A stretch of 44,625 bases of DNA from an uncultured Bacteroides sp. (GCA_949292025.1 CASEYC010000029.1:1-44625), one strand, 5' to 3'; positions 27,290 through 36,586 are shown, counted from the stretch's first letter. A program made the numbers and translations. Notes: generated from the sequence alone by a model not told the origin.

Positions 27290-27326
27290 TGATGCGGAGA
27301 AAAGGGAATGTAGCTATCTTTCCACG

Positions 27327-28574
27327 TCACTTCCGGGTCTGCCCCTCCCCCTCTATCAACCATTTGTAGGTCGTGATTTCCTCCAGCGCCATCGGGCCGC
27401 GGGCGTGGAGCTTCTGCGTGCTGATGCCTATCTCCGCCCCGAGGCCGAACTGGCCGCCGTCGGTGAAGGACGTCGGCGCATTGTGGTAGACGCAGGCGGC
27501 ATCCACCTCGCGCAGGAAGCGGTCGGCAGACGTGCGGTCGTCCGTCACGATGGACTCGCTGTGGCGGGAGCCGTAGCGGCGGATGTGCGCCAGAGCCTCG
27601 TCCAGGGAGGCGACGGTCTTAATGGCCATCTTGTAGTCCAGGAACTCCGTGCCATAGCTCTCCGGCGTGGACGGGGCGAGCAGCCGTTCGGGATAGTGCC
27701 CGGACAAGGCGGCAAAGGCCGGTTCGTCCGCATAGATGAGGACGTTGCTCTGCTGCAAGGGGGCGCAGAGAGCGGGCAGGTCGGCCAGGCGTTCGATGTG
27801 TACCAGCAGGCAATCCAAGGCATTGCAGACGCTGACGCGGCGCGTCTTGGCATTGTGGACGATGGCCGCCCCCATCTGCACGTCGCCGGCACGGTCGAAG
27901 TAGGTATGGCAGATGCCCGCCCCGGTCTCGATGATGGGGATGGTGGCATTCTCCTTGACAAACCGGATGAGGCGGCTGCTGCCCCGGGGAATGACCAGGT
28001 CCACGTAGCGGTCGGCACGGAGGACGCGGGCCGTGGTCTCGTGGTCGGAGGGAAGCAGCTCCACGACATGGGTGTCCAGCCCGTAGCGGCCCAGCACCTC
28101 GTGGATGACCTGCACGATGGCGCGGTTGGAGCAGTCGGCATCGCTCCCGCCCTTCAGGACGCAGGCGCTGCCCGCCTTCAGGCAGAGGGAGAAGACGTCG
28201 AAGCTGACGTTGGGCCGCGCTTCGTAGATGATGGCAATGACGCCGAAGGGCACGCTGACGCGCCGGATGTGCAGCCCGTTGGGCAGGACGCCCTCCTTCA
28301 GCACGCGCCCCAAGGGGGAAGGCAGGGCGGCCACATGGCGCAGGCCGTCGGCAATCTCGCGCAGGCGGGCTTCCGTCAGCTTCAGGCGGTCGTACTTGGG
28401 GTTGGCGGGGTCCATCCGCTCCAGGTCCTTGCGGTTCTCCTCCAGGATGTAGGAGGACTGTGCCACGGCGGCATCGGCCACGGCACACAATATCTCGTTG
28501 ATAGTCCCGCCATCCACGGCCAGCAGATGCCGGCTGGCGTCCCGGACGGCGGAGAGGGTTTGGTCTAAGTCCAT
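27327..28574 (-). CDS. proA: Glutamate-5-semialdehyde dehydrogenase (gamma-glutamyl phosphate reductase), 415 aa
   Basis: Second step of proline synthesis: NADPH-dependent reduction of glutamyl 5-phosphate. Aldehyde dehydrogenase fold with [14 protein letters not shown] (about 113-126), [13 protein letters not shown], and the catalytic Cys in [15 protein letters not shown] (about 247). The C-terminal [19 protein letters not shown] is the family signature. Length is normal. It follows proB on the same strand, separated only by a 114-bp three-hairpin element whose end lies 2 nt before this start. Confidence 0.96.
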   Translation of the reverse strand: MDLDQTLSAVRDASRHLLAVDGGTINEILCAVADAAVAQSSYILEENRKDLERMDPANPKYDRLKLTEARLREIADGLRHVAALPSPLGRVLKEGVLPNGLHIRRVSVPFGVIAIIYEARPNVSFDVFSLCLKAGSACVLKGGSDADCSNRAIVQVIHEVLGRYGLDTHVVELLPSDHETTARVLRADRYVDLVIPRGSSRLIRFVKENATIPIIETGAGICHTYFDRAGDVQMGAAIVHNAKTRRVSVCNALDCLLVHIERLADLPALCAPLQQSNVLIYADEPAFAALSGHYPERLLAPSTPESYGTEFLDYKMAIKTVASLDEALAHIRRYGSRHSESIVTDDRTSADRFLREVDAACVYHNAPTSFTDGGQFGLGAEIGISTQKLHARGPMALEEITTYKWLIEGEGQTRK

Positions 28575-28576
28575 AG

Positions 28577-28690
28577 ATGATAATTTATCGGTGTAGGGGC
28601 GGGGCTTGCCCCCGCCCTGAATAGGGGCGACCGCAAGGGTCGCCCCTACACGTTTAACATTGCAGGCAAAGCCCGCTAAATTCCTATTTA
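28577..28690 (-). repeat. 114-bp three-hairpin element, copy C (proB-proA junction)
   Basis: On the minus strand it begins 5 nt after the proB stop and ends 2 nt before the proA ATG. One base in the first hairpin differs (GCCTGC instead of GCCCGC), weakening that stem. Orientation relative to transcription is the same as in copies A and B. Confidence 0.93.
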
Positions 28691-28695
28691 TACCT

Positions 28696-29835
28696 TTATT
28701 CTATATATAAGTAATCATAATGCACCACCGGCTTCAGCCCGTGCTTCCCCATCTGCTCGCAAGCCATCTTGGAGCTGATGTTGGTCTTTCCCATGCCTAT
28801 CAGCCGGGGACCGGGGCCATAGATGCGCACGATGTCGTCCTTGTCGAACTTCCCTTCCACCGCCAGGACACCCACGGGCAGGATGCTGACGGGCTGGTCG
28901 GACAGCAGGAGGTTCATCGTCTGCTCGTTCACGTAGTAGGCGCCCTTGGCGAAACCCTCGCTGTGGGCTATCCACTTCTTCACGCTGGAGGCGGGACGGG
29001 GGGCAGGGACGAAACGGGTGTATGGCAATGAAGGATGGGCCGTGTCCGACGAAGACTCTTCCTCCTTCATCCTCCGTTCTTCATTCTCCACGATTTCTGT
29101 CAGAATGTTCTCCCGCCGCCCGTTGGCGATGATGACCGCGATGCCCTCGTCGGCCACCTTGCGGGCGATGCCGGTCTTGGTCAGCATGCCGCCCCGGCCG
29201 AAGCTGGACTTGGAGGCCTGGATGCAGGCGGAGAAGTCGTCGCCCGGACGGACCTCGGGGATGACGCGCGACGCCGGGTCGGAGGGCGGGCCGTCGTAGA
29301 CGCCATCCACGTTGCTCAGGATGATGAGGGCCTGGGCGTCCATCATCGAGGCGATGAGGCCGGACAGCTCGTCGTTGTCGGTGAACATCAGTTCGGAGAT
29401 GGAGATGGTGTCGTTCTCGTTGACGATGGGCAGGACGCCGTTCGCCAGCATGACGGTCATGCAGTTCTTTTGGTTGAGGTAGTGGCTGCGGGTGCTGAAG
29501 CTCTCCTTCATGGTGAGCACCTGGCCGATGGCGATGCCGTGCTCGCGGAACAGCTCGTAGTAGCGGTTGATGAGCTTCACCTGCCCCACGGCGGAGAAAA
29601 GCTGCCGCTGATCCACGCTGTCCAGCCGGCGGAGGGGCTGCACCTCGCTGCGCCCCGACGCCACCGCGCCCGAGGAGACCAGGATGACCTCGATGCCCCG
29701 GCGGCGCAGGCCGGCCACCTGGTCCACCAGTGCCGACATGCGCGTCACGTCCAGCGTGCCGTCCTCCCGGGTCAGGACGTTGCTGCCCACCTTGACGGTG
29801 ATTCTGCGGTAGGGTTGCTGTTCCATGTCCGTCAT
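28696..29835 (-). CDS. proB: Glutamate 5-kinase with PUA domain, 379 aa
   Basis: First step of proline synthesis: ATP-dependent phosphorylation of glutamate. The amino-acid kinase domain (about 8-265) shows [43 protein letters not shown] and [17 protein letters not shown]. The PUA domain (about 300-375) carries SVLPVGV-type and [13 protein letters not shown] segments. Start at 29835 overlaps the DUF2007 stop as ATGA, showing coupling. Between the domains there is an unusual Glu/Arg/Ser stretch ([15 protein letters not shown], about 248-262) that looks like a captured repeat sequence. Confidence 0.95.
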   Translation of the reverse strand: MTDMEQQPYRRITVKVGSNVLTREDGTLDVTRMSALVDQVAGLRRRGIEVILVSSGAVASGRSEVQPLRRLDSVDQRQLFSAVGQVKLINRYYELFREHGIAIGQVLTMKESFSTRSHYLNQKNCMTVMLANGVLPIVNENDTISISELMFTDNDELSGLIASMMDAQALIILSNVDGVYDGPPSDPASRVIPEVRPGDDFSACIQASKSSFGRGGMLTKTGIARKVADEGIAVIIANGRRENILTEIVENEERRMKEEESSSDTAHPSLPYTRFVPAPRPASSVKKWIAHSEGFAKGAYYVNEQTMNLLLSDQPVSILPVGVLAVEGKFDKDDIVRIYGPGPRLIGMGKTNISSKMACEQMGKHGLKPVVHYDYLYIE

Positions 29836-30074
29836 TCGCCCAAGGTCTGTCTGCTACGTTCGCGAATCACCTCCATGGCAGGCTCGTAGTCCGCCTCGTT
29901 GACCAGCACCTTGACGCTGATGGCCGACTCGGGCAGGGCCACGTTCACCACCAGGCCGTCCTTGATGGCCGCGCTGATGCCTCGGTCGTTCAGCAGGCCT
30001 TTCACCAGTTCACATTCCCACAGCGAGCCTTTGAATACTTCCACCAGCTTGCTCTTGTCTTCTGCTTCTTTCAT
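29832..30074 (-). CDS. DUF2007-type small protein, 80 aa
   Basis: A small soluble protein of the DUF2007 (putative signal transducing) type. It reads LVEVFKGSLWECELVKGLLNDRGI then VALPESAISVKVLVNEADYEPAMEVI: a ferredoxin-like alpha-beta fold often written as sensing or binding a small ligand, without proof. Its TGA overlaps the proB ATG by 4 bases, so the two are translated together; a role tied to proline synthesis is only a guess from position. It is the first gene of the DUF2007-proB-proA unit. Confidence 0.85.
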   Translation of the reverse strand: MKEAEDKSKLVEVFKGSLWECELVKGLLNDRGISAAIKDGLVVNVALPESAISVKVLVNEADYEPAMEVIRERSRQTLGE

Positions 30075-30105
30075 ATTCGTTGTGTTTTTAGGGGTTATTG
30101 CCCTA

Positions 30106-30113
30106 CAAATATA
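30106..30113 (-). promoter_or_regulatory. -7 box of the DUF2007-proB-proA unit
   Basis: CAAATATA (minus strand TATATTTG) matches TAnnTTTG, 32 bp before the DUF2007 start. Confidence 0.55.
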
Positions 30114-30177
30114 GGGATTTATCCCATACGCCCCGCACGCCGGAGGCGAAAAATAGGGAAAATTAGGGCGGATGGTA

Positions 30178-30194
30178 AAAGACGCAACGTCTTT
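30178..30194. terminator. Perfect 7-bp stem-loop
   Basis: AAAGACG-CAA-CGTCTTT is a perfect inverted repeat. It lies between the proline unit and the TonB receptor operon, downstream of the latter; a terminator role is inferred. Confidence 0.35.
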
Positions 30195-30327
30195 GGGGGC
30201 CTAATCGCATAACAGCCTGCCATGTCACCGGGGTAAAACCGGTTGATTGGGCATTAAAACGGGCAATGACGCAGTCGACCGCCCCCTCGTTATCAAGCCC
30301 AAAACGACAAACTAATCGTCCCCAATT

Positions 30328-30366
30328 CGAGATACCTATCTCGGCGGGTTCGAGATAGGTATCTCG
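30328..30366. repeat. Two 16-bp palindromes, 23 bp apart
   Basis: CGAGATA-CC-TATCTCG at 30328-30343 and CGAGATA-GG-TATCTCG at 30351-30366. Both are perfect palindromes except at the two-base centre, and each is the reverse complement of the other. Spacing start to start is 23 bp. Confidence 0.9.
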
Positions 30367-30396
30367 ATTTGAAGCCCGAAACGGGATGCCGGACAT

Positions 30397-30456
30397 GTAG
30401 GGGCGGGGCTTGCCCCCGCCCGGATTCAGGGCGACCGCAAGGGTCGCCCCTACACG
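30397..30456 (-). repeat. Partial three-hairpin element, copy D
   Basis: Only the two large hairpins are present; the flanks and the GCGGGC hairpin are missing. One arm lost pairing (GGATTCAGGGCGACC). It lies 55 bp past the TonB receptor stop, in the same orientation relative to transcription as copies A-C. Confidence 0.88.
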
Positions 30457-30510
30457 TTCCGCGTTCGCATCTATATGATTATGTACACTTACTTATAATC
30501 AAGTAGTGCA

Positions 30511-32889
30511 TCAGAACCTGCACCGCACCTCTACCCCCGCCTGCACCGGCCGGCCGCACTGCATGAACTTATTCCCCATGCTCTCGAAGTAGAACGAAGC
30601 ATAATCCTTGTCCAGGGCGTTGCGCACCCAGAGTGCGACGGCGCCCTGTCCTTTTTCCAGGCTGAGGCGGGCGTTGAGCGTGCCGTAGAAGGGCTGGGAG
30701 GCGGCGTTGTCCTCCGTCCAGTAGATGCGGCCGGCGGCGTTGTAGTCGGCGTTGAGGCGGATGCGCTCCAGCCAGCGGCGCGGGGCGAGGGTGAAGACGT
30801 ATTCACCGCCGACGTTGAGCGTGTGGCGGGGAATGAAGGGCACCACGCGGCCGCGATAGTCCACCTCCTCGCCGTCGTCGTTCACCGTCCGGTAGTCGCG
30901 GAAGGTGGCGTAGGTGTAGCCGTAGCCGACATTCAGGGTGAGGGCATCGGTCAGGCGGGCCACGACGGCTGCCTCGGCGCCCAAGCTGCGGCTGCGCCCG
31001 GCGTTGCGGGTGACGCGGCCCATGCCGTTGGCGGAGAACTGGGAGACCTGCTGGTCGCGCGTCTGCATCAGGAAGGCGGCGAGGTCGGCGGTCAGGCGGT
31101 CCTGCCAGAGGGTGAGGTGCGTGCCCGCCTCGTAGCTCCAGGTGTATTCGGGGCGGTAGAGGGCGGTGCCTTCCACGTCCACCTCGGCCTCGGGCATCAT
31201 GGCGGAGACCATGGAGGCGATGGGCTTCAGGGCCTCGCTCTGCTCCATGGCGGTCTTCATCACGTTGATGAAGTTGGACTGCACCAGGTCGCTGAACATC
31301 TGGATGTTGTAGCCGCCGGAGCGGTAGCCCTTGGCCACGGTGACGTAGGCATTGTTGCCGCGCCGCCACTCGTATTCCACGGAGAACTTGGGGAGCAGTT
31401 GCAGGTAGTCGTGGCTCATCTTCCCGGCGAGGGCGGAGAGGGCCTGCATGGCATCGTCCTCCAGTTGCATCTGGCCCATGGCAAAGGAGAAGCCGAAGTC
31501 CATCGGGTCGCTGGCGGAGTTATAGTCCAGCCACATCTTTTCATAGTCCAGGCGCAAGCCCGCGCTGACGGAGAGGCCGGGGATGAGGAAGTCGTTCAGC
31601 GTGCTCTGGTGGTAGACCGCCGCGCTCATCTGCGGGGTGGAGAAGTCGCCGCCAATCCGGAGGTTGTCGTTGTGGATGCTCAACGCCATCTTCGGGGCCT
31701 GGGGCGAGGAGGGGAAGGCGGCGTTGGCGTTGCCCTCTATCAGTTCCTCGATGCCCTGCCGCTTGAAGAGGACGGGCGCGGAGGTCTTGAGCCACTGGTA
31801 GAAGCCGAAGGCACCCGTGGTCCACTGCCACCGCTTGCCGGGCTTGGACTTGAGCACGACCTCCTCGCTGAGGGTGTTGGAGCGTTGCTTCTGCACCAAG
31901 GTGAAGATGTCGCGGGGCGTGAAGTCCTGGTCCATGTCCATGCGGTCGTTCAGGTGCTGGTAGCCGGTGATGAAGCTGGCGGTGAAGGCGGACGCCTGCC
32001 ACTCGATGTTCAGTCCGCCGTTCAGCAGGCCGCGCCAGTAGCCGCTCGGGTCGTTGTAGGCGATGCGTCCCTCGTAGTCGGAGAGGCCGGGTTTCTCGTC
32101 CCCGGGCGAGACGGGGCCCATATAATAATACGGATAGCCGCCCTGGTCGCTGTATTCGTAGCTGACGTTCGCGTCCACCTTCAGGTTGTCCGTGGGCAGG
32201 AACATGGCGTGCAGCCGTCCGCCGCCCGCGTCGCTGCGGTCCATGCGTCCGTCGCCCTTGTAGCTGTTCTTGAAGAAGCCGCCCCCGTGCTCGTAGAAGC
32301 CCCCGGCGGAGAAGGCGAAGCGGGAGGAGATGCGGTGGTAGTGGGTCAGCGAGGCGTTGTAGTCGCCATACGTGGCCGCGCCGAGGCGGATGTCCGTGCC
32401 CTGGTAGGTGAAGGGCGACTTGGTCTGCACCTTGATAAGCCCGCCCATGGTGTTGCGCCCGTACAGCAGGCTTTGGGGACCGCGGAGCACCTCGATTTGC
32501 TCGATGTCCGCGTAATTGAAGTCGAAGGCGGACTTGTCTATATAGGGAATGTTGTCCACATACAGTCCCACGGCGGGCGTGTTGATGCGCGAACCGATGC
32601 CGCGGATATAGACGGCAGTGGTCAGGCGCGAGCCATAGTCGGGGATAAAGAGGTTGGGCACCAGCGAGGTGAGGCTCTTGATGCCGGTCACTTGCTTGGA
32701 GCGCATCATCTGCTGGGTCAGGCGGCTGGAGGTGATGGGCAACTCGCGCAAGGCACGGGTTTCCTTGGGGGCGGCCACGATGACCACCTCGTCCATCTGC
32801 ACCGTGCGCAGGGTGTCGGGCTCGGCGGCCCGGAGGAAAGGCATGAAGGCCAGGAAAAGGACTGAAAAAAACAAGTATTTTATCTTCAT
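30511..32889 (-). CDS. TonB-dependent outer-membrane receptor, 792 aa
   Basis: An outer-membrane barrel for TonB-driven uptake. Signal peptide (MKIKYLFFSVLF to LRAAE), TonB-box-like VQMDEVVIVAA (about 30-40), plug domain (about 50-155: YIRGIGSRINTPAVGLYVDNIPY, IEVLRGPQSLLYGRNTMGG), then the barrel ending in Phe (VEVRCRF). There is no carboxypeptidase-like domain and no SusD neighbour, so it is a classical receptor (siderophore, vitamin or other ligand) rather than SusC. It is the last gene of the PCMD-PorT-FAD dehydrogenase run. The ligand is unknown. Confidence 0.93.
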   Translation of the reverse strand: MKIKYLFFSVLFLAFMPFLRAAEPDTLRTVQMDEVVIVAAPKETRALRELPITSSRLTQQMMRSKQVTGIKSLTSLVPNLFIPDYGSRLTTAVYIRGIGSRINTPAVGLYVDNIPYIDKSAFDFNYADIEQIEVLRGPQSLLYGRNTMGGLIKVQTKSPFTYQGTDIRLGAATYGDYNASLTHYHRISSRFAFSAGGFYEHGGGFFKNSYKGDGRMDRSDAGGGRLHAMFLPTDNLKVDANVSYEYSDQGGYPYYYMGPVSPGDEKPGLSDYEGRIAYNDPSGYWRGLLNGGLNIEWQASAFTASFITGYQHLNDRMDMDQDFTPRDIFTLVQKQRSNTLSEEVVLKSKPGKRWQWTTGAFGFYQWLKTSAPVLFKRQGIEELIEGNANAAFPSSPQAPKMALSIHNDNLRIGGDFSTPQMSAAVYHQSTLNDFLIPGLSVSAGLRLDYEKMWLDYNSASDPMDFGFSFAMGQMQLEDDAMQALSALAGKMSHDYLQLLPKFSVEYEWRRGNNAYVTVAKGYRSGGYNIQMFSDLVQSNFINVMKTAMEQSEALKPIASMVSAMMPEAEVDVEGTALYRPEYTWSYEAGTHLTLWQDRLTADLAAFLMQTRDQQVSQFSANGMGRVTRNAGRSRSLGAEAAVVARLTDALTLNVGYGYTYATFRDYRTVNDDGEEVDYRGRVVPFIPRHTLNVGGEYVFTLAPRRWLERIRLNADYNAAGRIYWTEDNAASQPFYGTLNARLSLEKGQGAVALWVRNALDKDYASFYFESMGNKFMQCGRPVQAGVEVRCRF

Positions 32890-32937
32890 AAATAGACTAA
32901 GTATCTGTTGAAAATCGGTTTATACTAATGTCAAATG

Positions 32938-32996
32938 GGTAGGGGCGGCCCTTGCGGTCGCCCTTATGCAGGGCGGGGGCAAGCCCCGCCCCTACA
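32938..32996 (+). repeat. Partial three-hairpin element, copy E (inverted)
   Basis: Two large hairpins only, with changes (GGCCC, TTATG). It is opposite in orientation to the other copies relative to local transcription. The TAG stop of the FAD dehydrogenase (32992-32994, minus strand) is part of the element's TGTAGGGGC end. Confidence 0.88.
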
Positions 32997-34593
32997 GCGA
33001 ACCCATATATCGCGCCGCCGCCTCGGCACACCGCTCCCCGTCGATGGCCGCCGAGACGATGCCACCCGCATAGCCGGCACCCTCGCCGCAGGGAAACAAG
33101 CCCTGCAAGCGGACATGCTGCAAGGTCTCGCGGTCGCGCAGGATGCGGACGGGAGCCGACGTGCGGGTCTCCACGCCTATCATCACCGCCTCGTTGGTCA
33201 GGAAGCCGCGGGCGTTGCGACCGAACAGGCGGAACCCTTCGGACAAACGTCCGGCAATGAAAGGCGGCATCCAGAAGTGCAGGGGCGAGGCCACCAGGCC
33301 GGGCGCATACGAACTGCGGGGCAGGTCGGCGCTCAGCCGCTTGCGGCAGAAGTCGTCCATGCGCTGGGCGGGCGCCGTCTGGCGGCGGTTGCCCTGCTGC
33401 CAGCAGAGGCGCTCCAGGCGTTCCTGGAAGCGCATCATGGACAGGGCGGGATGCCATTCCGTCTCGTCTGCGGCAGCTTCGGCCTCAACCTGAAGAGCCT
33501 TGTCGGCCAAGTCCTCGGGGCGGAGTTCCACCACCATGCCGCTGTTGCTCCACTGCGAACCGCGGTTGGCGGGACTCATGCCGTTCACCACGATTTGCTC
33601 CGGCCCGCTGGCGGCAGGCACCACGAAGCCGCCCGGACACATGCAGAAGCTGTAGACGCCCCGGCCTTCCACCTGGGTGACGAAGCTATACTCTGCGGCG
33701 GGCAGGTACGGGCCGCGCCCGTTCTTGTTATGATATTGTATCTGGTCTATCAACTGCGAGGGATGCTCCAGGCGGACACCCACGGCGATGCCCTTCGCCT
33801 CCATCTCCACGCCGTCGGCGGCGAGGCGGCGGTAGACGTCGCGGGCGGAATGGCCGGTGGCCAGGATGACGGGACCGAGGAAAGTCTTGCCCGTGTTCGT
33901 CGCGATGCCCACGACCTTGTCCCCTTCCGTCAGCAGGGCGTCCATCCGTGTCTGGAAGTGGACCTCGCCCCCGCATTGCAGGATGGTGTGGCGGATATTC
34001 TCGATGACGCGGGGCAGCTTGTCCGTGCCGATGTGGGGATGCACGTCCACCAGGATGGAGGGCGACGCGCCGTGTTGGCAGAATACGGAGAGGATTTTAT
34101 CCACATTGCCGCGCTTCTTGCTGCGGGTGTAGAGCTTGCCGTCGGAGTAGGCCCCTGCCCCGCCCTCGCCGAAGCTGTAGTTGGACTCGGGGTCAACGGC
34201 CTGCACGCGGCCAATCTGCGCCAGGTCTTTCTTGCGTTCGCGCACATCCTTGCCGCGCTCCACGACGATGGGGCGCAGGCCAAGCTCTATCAGGCGCAAG
34301 GCGGCGAACAATCCGCCCGGCCCGGCTCCCACGACAACGACCTGCGGGCGGTCGTCCACGATGGGGTAATCCACCGGTTGGAAAACTTCGTCCGCCGGTT
34401 GCTCATGGAGGTAGACGCGCACCGAGAGGTTGACATAGACCGTGCGGTGGCGGGCGTCGATGCCCCGCTTCAGGATGCGGATGGCAGTGATGTCTGCCGG
34501 GGCAAGCCCCTTCTCGCGGACGAGGCAGGCACGGACACCCGCTTCATCGGCCGCCTCGCGGGGCAGGAGGCGCAGGCTGTATTCTTGAATCAT
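32992..34593 (-). CDS. FAD-dependent dehydrogenase (COG2509 type), 533 aa
   Basis: A large cytoplasmic flavoprotein of the family often called NAD(FAD)-utilising dehydrogenase. The N-terminal ferredoxin-like region (1-85) is followed by the dinucleotide-binding motif VVVVGAGPGGLFAALRLIELG (about 85-105), then VERGKDV. Also visible: NYSFGEGGAGAYSDGKLYTR (about 138-157), ILATGHSARDVY, and FCMCPGGFVV. Reaction unknown; similar proteins are widespread and uncharacterised. It starts 12 bp after the PorT-like gene. Its stop lies in a dispersed repeat, so the C-terminal residues GSL may have been set by that insertion. Confidence 0.9.
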   Translation of the reverse strand: MIQEYSLRLLPREAADEAGVRACLVREKGLAPADITAIRILKRGIDARHRTVYVNLSVRVYLHEQPADEVFQPVDYPIVDDRPQVVVVGAGPGGLFAALRLIELGLRPIVVERGKDVRERKKDLAQIGRVQAVDPESNYSFGEGGAGAYSDGKLYTRSKKRGNVDKILSVFCQHGASPSILVDVHPHIGTDKLPRVIENIRHTILQCGGEVHFQTRMDALLTEGDKVVGIATNTGKTFLGPVILATGHSARDVYRRLAADGVEMEAKGIAVGVRLEHPSQLIDQIQYHNKNGRGPYLPAAEYSFVTQVEGRGVYSFCMCPGGFVVPAASGPEQIVVNGMSPANRGSQWSNSGMVVELRPEDLADKALQVEAEAAADETEWHPALSMMRFQERLERLCWQQGNRRQTAPAQRMDDFCRKRLSADLPRSSYAPGLVASPLHFWMPPFIAGRLSEGFRLFGRNARGFLTNEAVMIGVETRTSAPVRILRDRETLQHVRLQGLFPCGEGAGYAGGIVSAAIDGERCAEAAARYMGSL

Positions 34594-34605
34594 ACACGCA
34601 GGCGG

Positions 34606-35394
34606 TTAGAACGCATAGCCGAAGCCCACGTTCAGGTAGATGGGATACATGGCGAAGGTGATGGTGTCGAAGTCCTTCTGGAAGATGTCGTTCAAGCCCC
34701 ATTGCAGGTCGGCATGGACGTTCAGGTGCTTGAAGGCACGCCACGTGACCCCGGCCTGCACGCCCCACTGGAAGGTGCGCAGCTCGTCGGAGAAGTCGTA
34801 GGGGGCAATGCTCTCGCCCTCGAACACCACCTTGTTGCCCGTCGGGTCGCCCTCGCGCAGGTAGCCGTCGAACACGTGGCCGGAGAAGTCGCCGCTGGTC
34901 TTGAACGAGACATACGGGCCGGCACTGAGGCGCACGCGGTCGCTCACCTTCAGGGCTGCCAATACGGGGACGCTGAAGTAGGAGGCACGGTACTTGGTCT
35001 TCACCATGCCCGTCCAGTTGCCGGACATGCGCTCGCCGCCGTCGCCGATGATTTCCATGCTGTAGTTCTTCGTGCGGGCCTCGGCCTCCATGCCTTTGGT
35101 CTCCAGGCGAAGGCCGATGATGAAGCCCCATTTCTCCTCCTTGTCCAGCCACTTGATGATGTCGCCGCCCAAGGCCAGGTTGATGTTGGGCGAATAGCCC
35201 TTCAAGGCGCGGATTTCCTTGGGCAGGGGCAAGGGCGAGGCTCCGCCGATGTTGAAGCCGGCCCTTACTTCATACTCCAGGCCGCGCAGGGCCGACTGAA
35301 TGATGCCGCGGTTGCGGTCTTCCTGCGCTTGCAGGATGTTGGCCACGCCTGTCGCGAGGAACAGGAAGGCCAGGATGATATGTTTGGTTTTCAT
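34606..35394 (-). CDS. PorT-like outer-membrane beta-barrel protein, 262 aa
   Basis: A small outer-membrane barrel protein. I start at ATG 35394, which opens the signal peptide (MKTKHIILAFLFLATG to LQAQE); the longer frame would overlap the PCMD stop. Alternating hydrophobic strands (YEVRAGFNIGG, SYFSVPVLAALKV, VRLSAGPYVSFK, FQWGVQAGVTW) and the C-terminal aromatic YLNVGFGYAF fit the outer-membrane beta-barrel (PorT/OMP_b-brl) group. Role unknown. It lies 19 bp after the PCMD gene. Confidence 0.88.
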   Translation of the reverse strand: MKTKHIILAFLFLATGVANILQAQEDRNRGIIQSALRGLEYEVRAGFNIGGASPLPLPKEIRALKGYSPNINLALGGDIIKWLDKEEKWGFIIGLRLETKGMEAEARTKNYSMEIIGDGGERMSGNWTGMVKTKYRASYFSVPVLAALKVSDRVRLSAGPYVSFKTSGDFSGHVFDGYLREGDPTGNKVVFEGESIAPYDFSDELRTFQWGVQAGVTWRAFKHLNVHADLQWGLNDIFQKDFDTITFAMYPIYLNVGFGYAF

Positions 35395-35413
35395 TGTCTG
35401 TAGGTGTGAGGGG

Positions 35414-36586
35414 TTATTCATTCACGGTTTCCTCATAGCTCAATTCCACCTCGTCGATGCAGAGCGTGCTGCCCGGGGCGCCCTCGAAGTAGTCGCCGCG
35501 GATGCTGGAGGCAAAGATGATGGCCAGGCAATAGCGTCCGGCGGCCAGCTTGTCGGGATCCACCGATTTGCCCGGACGATAGACGAAAGGAATCTCGAAG
35601 TACGTCCATTCCGTCGTGGGGCGCACGTCGTCCTGGTCAACAATAGCCGTGGAGATGACCTGGGGATTGTCCTCGGCCAAGGCATCCGTCGCATCCAGGA
35701 TGGGACGCTCGTCGGTGCTCTCGTAGAAGATGGCGTAGATATTGGGCTGGTCCGTACGGTCGGGCACGGGACGGAGCTTGTCGGGAGCCGATTTGTCCAG
35801 TTCATAGAAAGTTTCTCCCGGCGTGTACTTGTAGTAGCCGCTCAGCTGCGTCGGCACGGACTCGAACTGCATGCCGAACTTGGTGGACTTCAGCGCATCA
35901 ATCAACGCATTCAGCAGGTCAAATTCGCCCAGGAAGAGGTTGCCCGACGCGATGGGCATATTGACACTCTCTGCCAGCGAACCGCCCCGGCGGGTAATCA
36001 GCGTCAGGCACTTGCCCCGATAGCCGTCCTCGGCCTGGAAAGTCGGGAAGTTCAGCGGGTCGCGCTCTGTGGCGTCGGCCAAGGCGAAACCGGGATTGCC
36101 GCTGGCCCAGGCGAAAGTCTCCGCTCCCAGCTGGTCGGTTTCATAGAAGATGTGGTACTTGCCTCCGCCACCCAGCCGGACATTCTCGAAGCTGTACTGC
36201 GTGTTCGCCAGTCCGCTGGCATTGACCGAGATGCGATAGTGGCGTTTCCATTGTCCGTCCTGCGACGTGACGATGTAGTCCTGCGCACGGGTGAAGTCCA
36301 GCACGGTCTTGCTGGCAGGCACCACGGTGGCGCCTTCGGTCAGGGTCAGTTCGGGCGCCAGCTTGGTCACGTCCGTTCCTTTCTTCACATAGAGCATGAC
36401 GGGGTACACCTTGGTGCCGTCCGCCTCCGTAATGGCATCGCCGAAAGCCGCCGGACGGTTCATCACGTTGCCCGGCAGGGCGATGCTTTCAATGTCCGCC
36501 TCCGTGTTCAACGCCTCTTCCTGAATGCACGCGGCAAACAGGCCCAGGACCATCAACAAGCAGGCTGTCAATCCTTTCCATTTCAT
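35414..36586 (-). CDS. PCMD-domain surface lipoprotein, 390 aa
   Basis: A lipoprotein with lipobox LFAAC (Cys at about 20). Residues 25-130 resemble a bacterial Ig-like/DUF4493 region (VYPVMLYVKKGTDVTKLAPEL). The rest (about 130-385) is a PCMD (putative carbohydrate metabolism) domain: NVRLGGGGKYHIFYETD, GYRGKCLTLITRRGG, ASGNLFLGEFDL, WTYFEIPFVYRPG, CIDEVELSYEE. Such domains are found on glycan-related or adhesin-type surface proteins; function is inferred. First gene of the four-gene leftward operon. Confidence 0.88.
   Translation of the reverse strand: MKWKGLTACLLMVLGLFAACIQEEALNTEADIESIALPGNVMNRPAAFGDAITEADGTKVYPVMLYVKKGTDVTKLAPELTLTEGATVVPASKTVLDFTRAQDYIVTSQDGQWKRHYRISVNASGLANTQYSFENVRLGGGGKYHIFYETDQLGAETFAWASGNPGFALADATERDPLNFPTFQAEDGYRGKCLTLITRRGGSLAESVNMPIASGNLFLGEFDLLNALIDALKSTKFGMQFESVPTQLSGYYKYTPGETFYELDKSAPDKLRPVPDRTDQPNIYAIFYESTDERPILDATDALAEDNPQVISTAIVDQDDVRPTTEWTYFEIPFVYRPGKSVDPDKLAAGRYCLAIIFASSIRGDYFEGAPGSTLCIDEVELSYEETVNE

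Larger units (their letters stand above)
30075..30510. other. 436-bp gene-free stretch rich in small palindromes
   Basis: A short minus-strand ORF (30163-30396) crosses it but looks spurious. The stretch holds the DUF2007 promoter, the 30178-30194 hairpin, the paired 16-bp palindromes (30328-30366) and repeat copy D. Confidence 0.65.

Noticed and set aside
30163-30396. 77-aa minus-strand open frame in the proline/TonB gap
   Set aside because: It spans several small palindromes, has no ribosome-binding context and no protein-like pattern.
30823-32865. 680-aa plus-strand open frame
   Set aside because: Antisense to the TonB receptor, which has plug and barrel hallmarks.
32935-35403. 822-aa plus-strand open frame
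   Set aside because: Antisense to the FAD dehydrogenase and PorT-like genes, both supported by motifs; same shadow composition.
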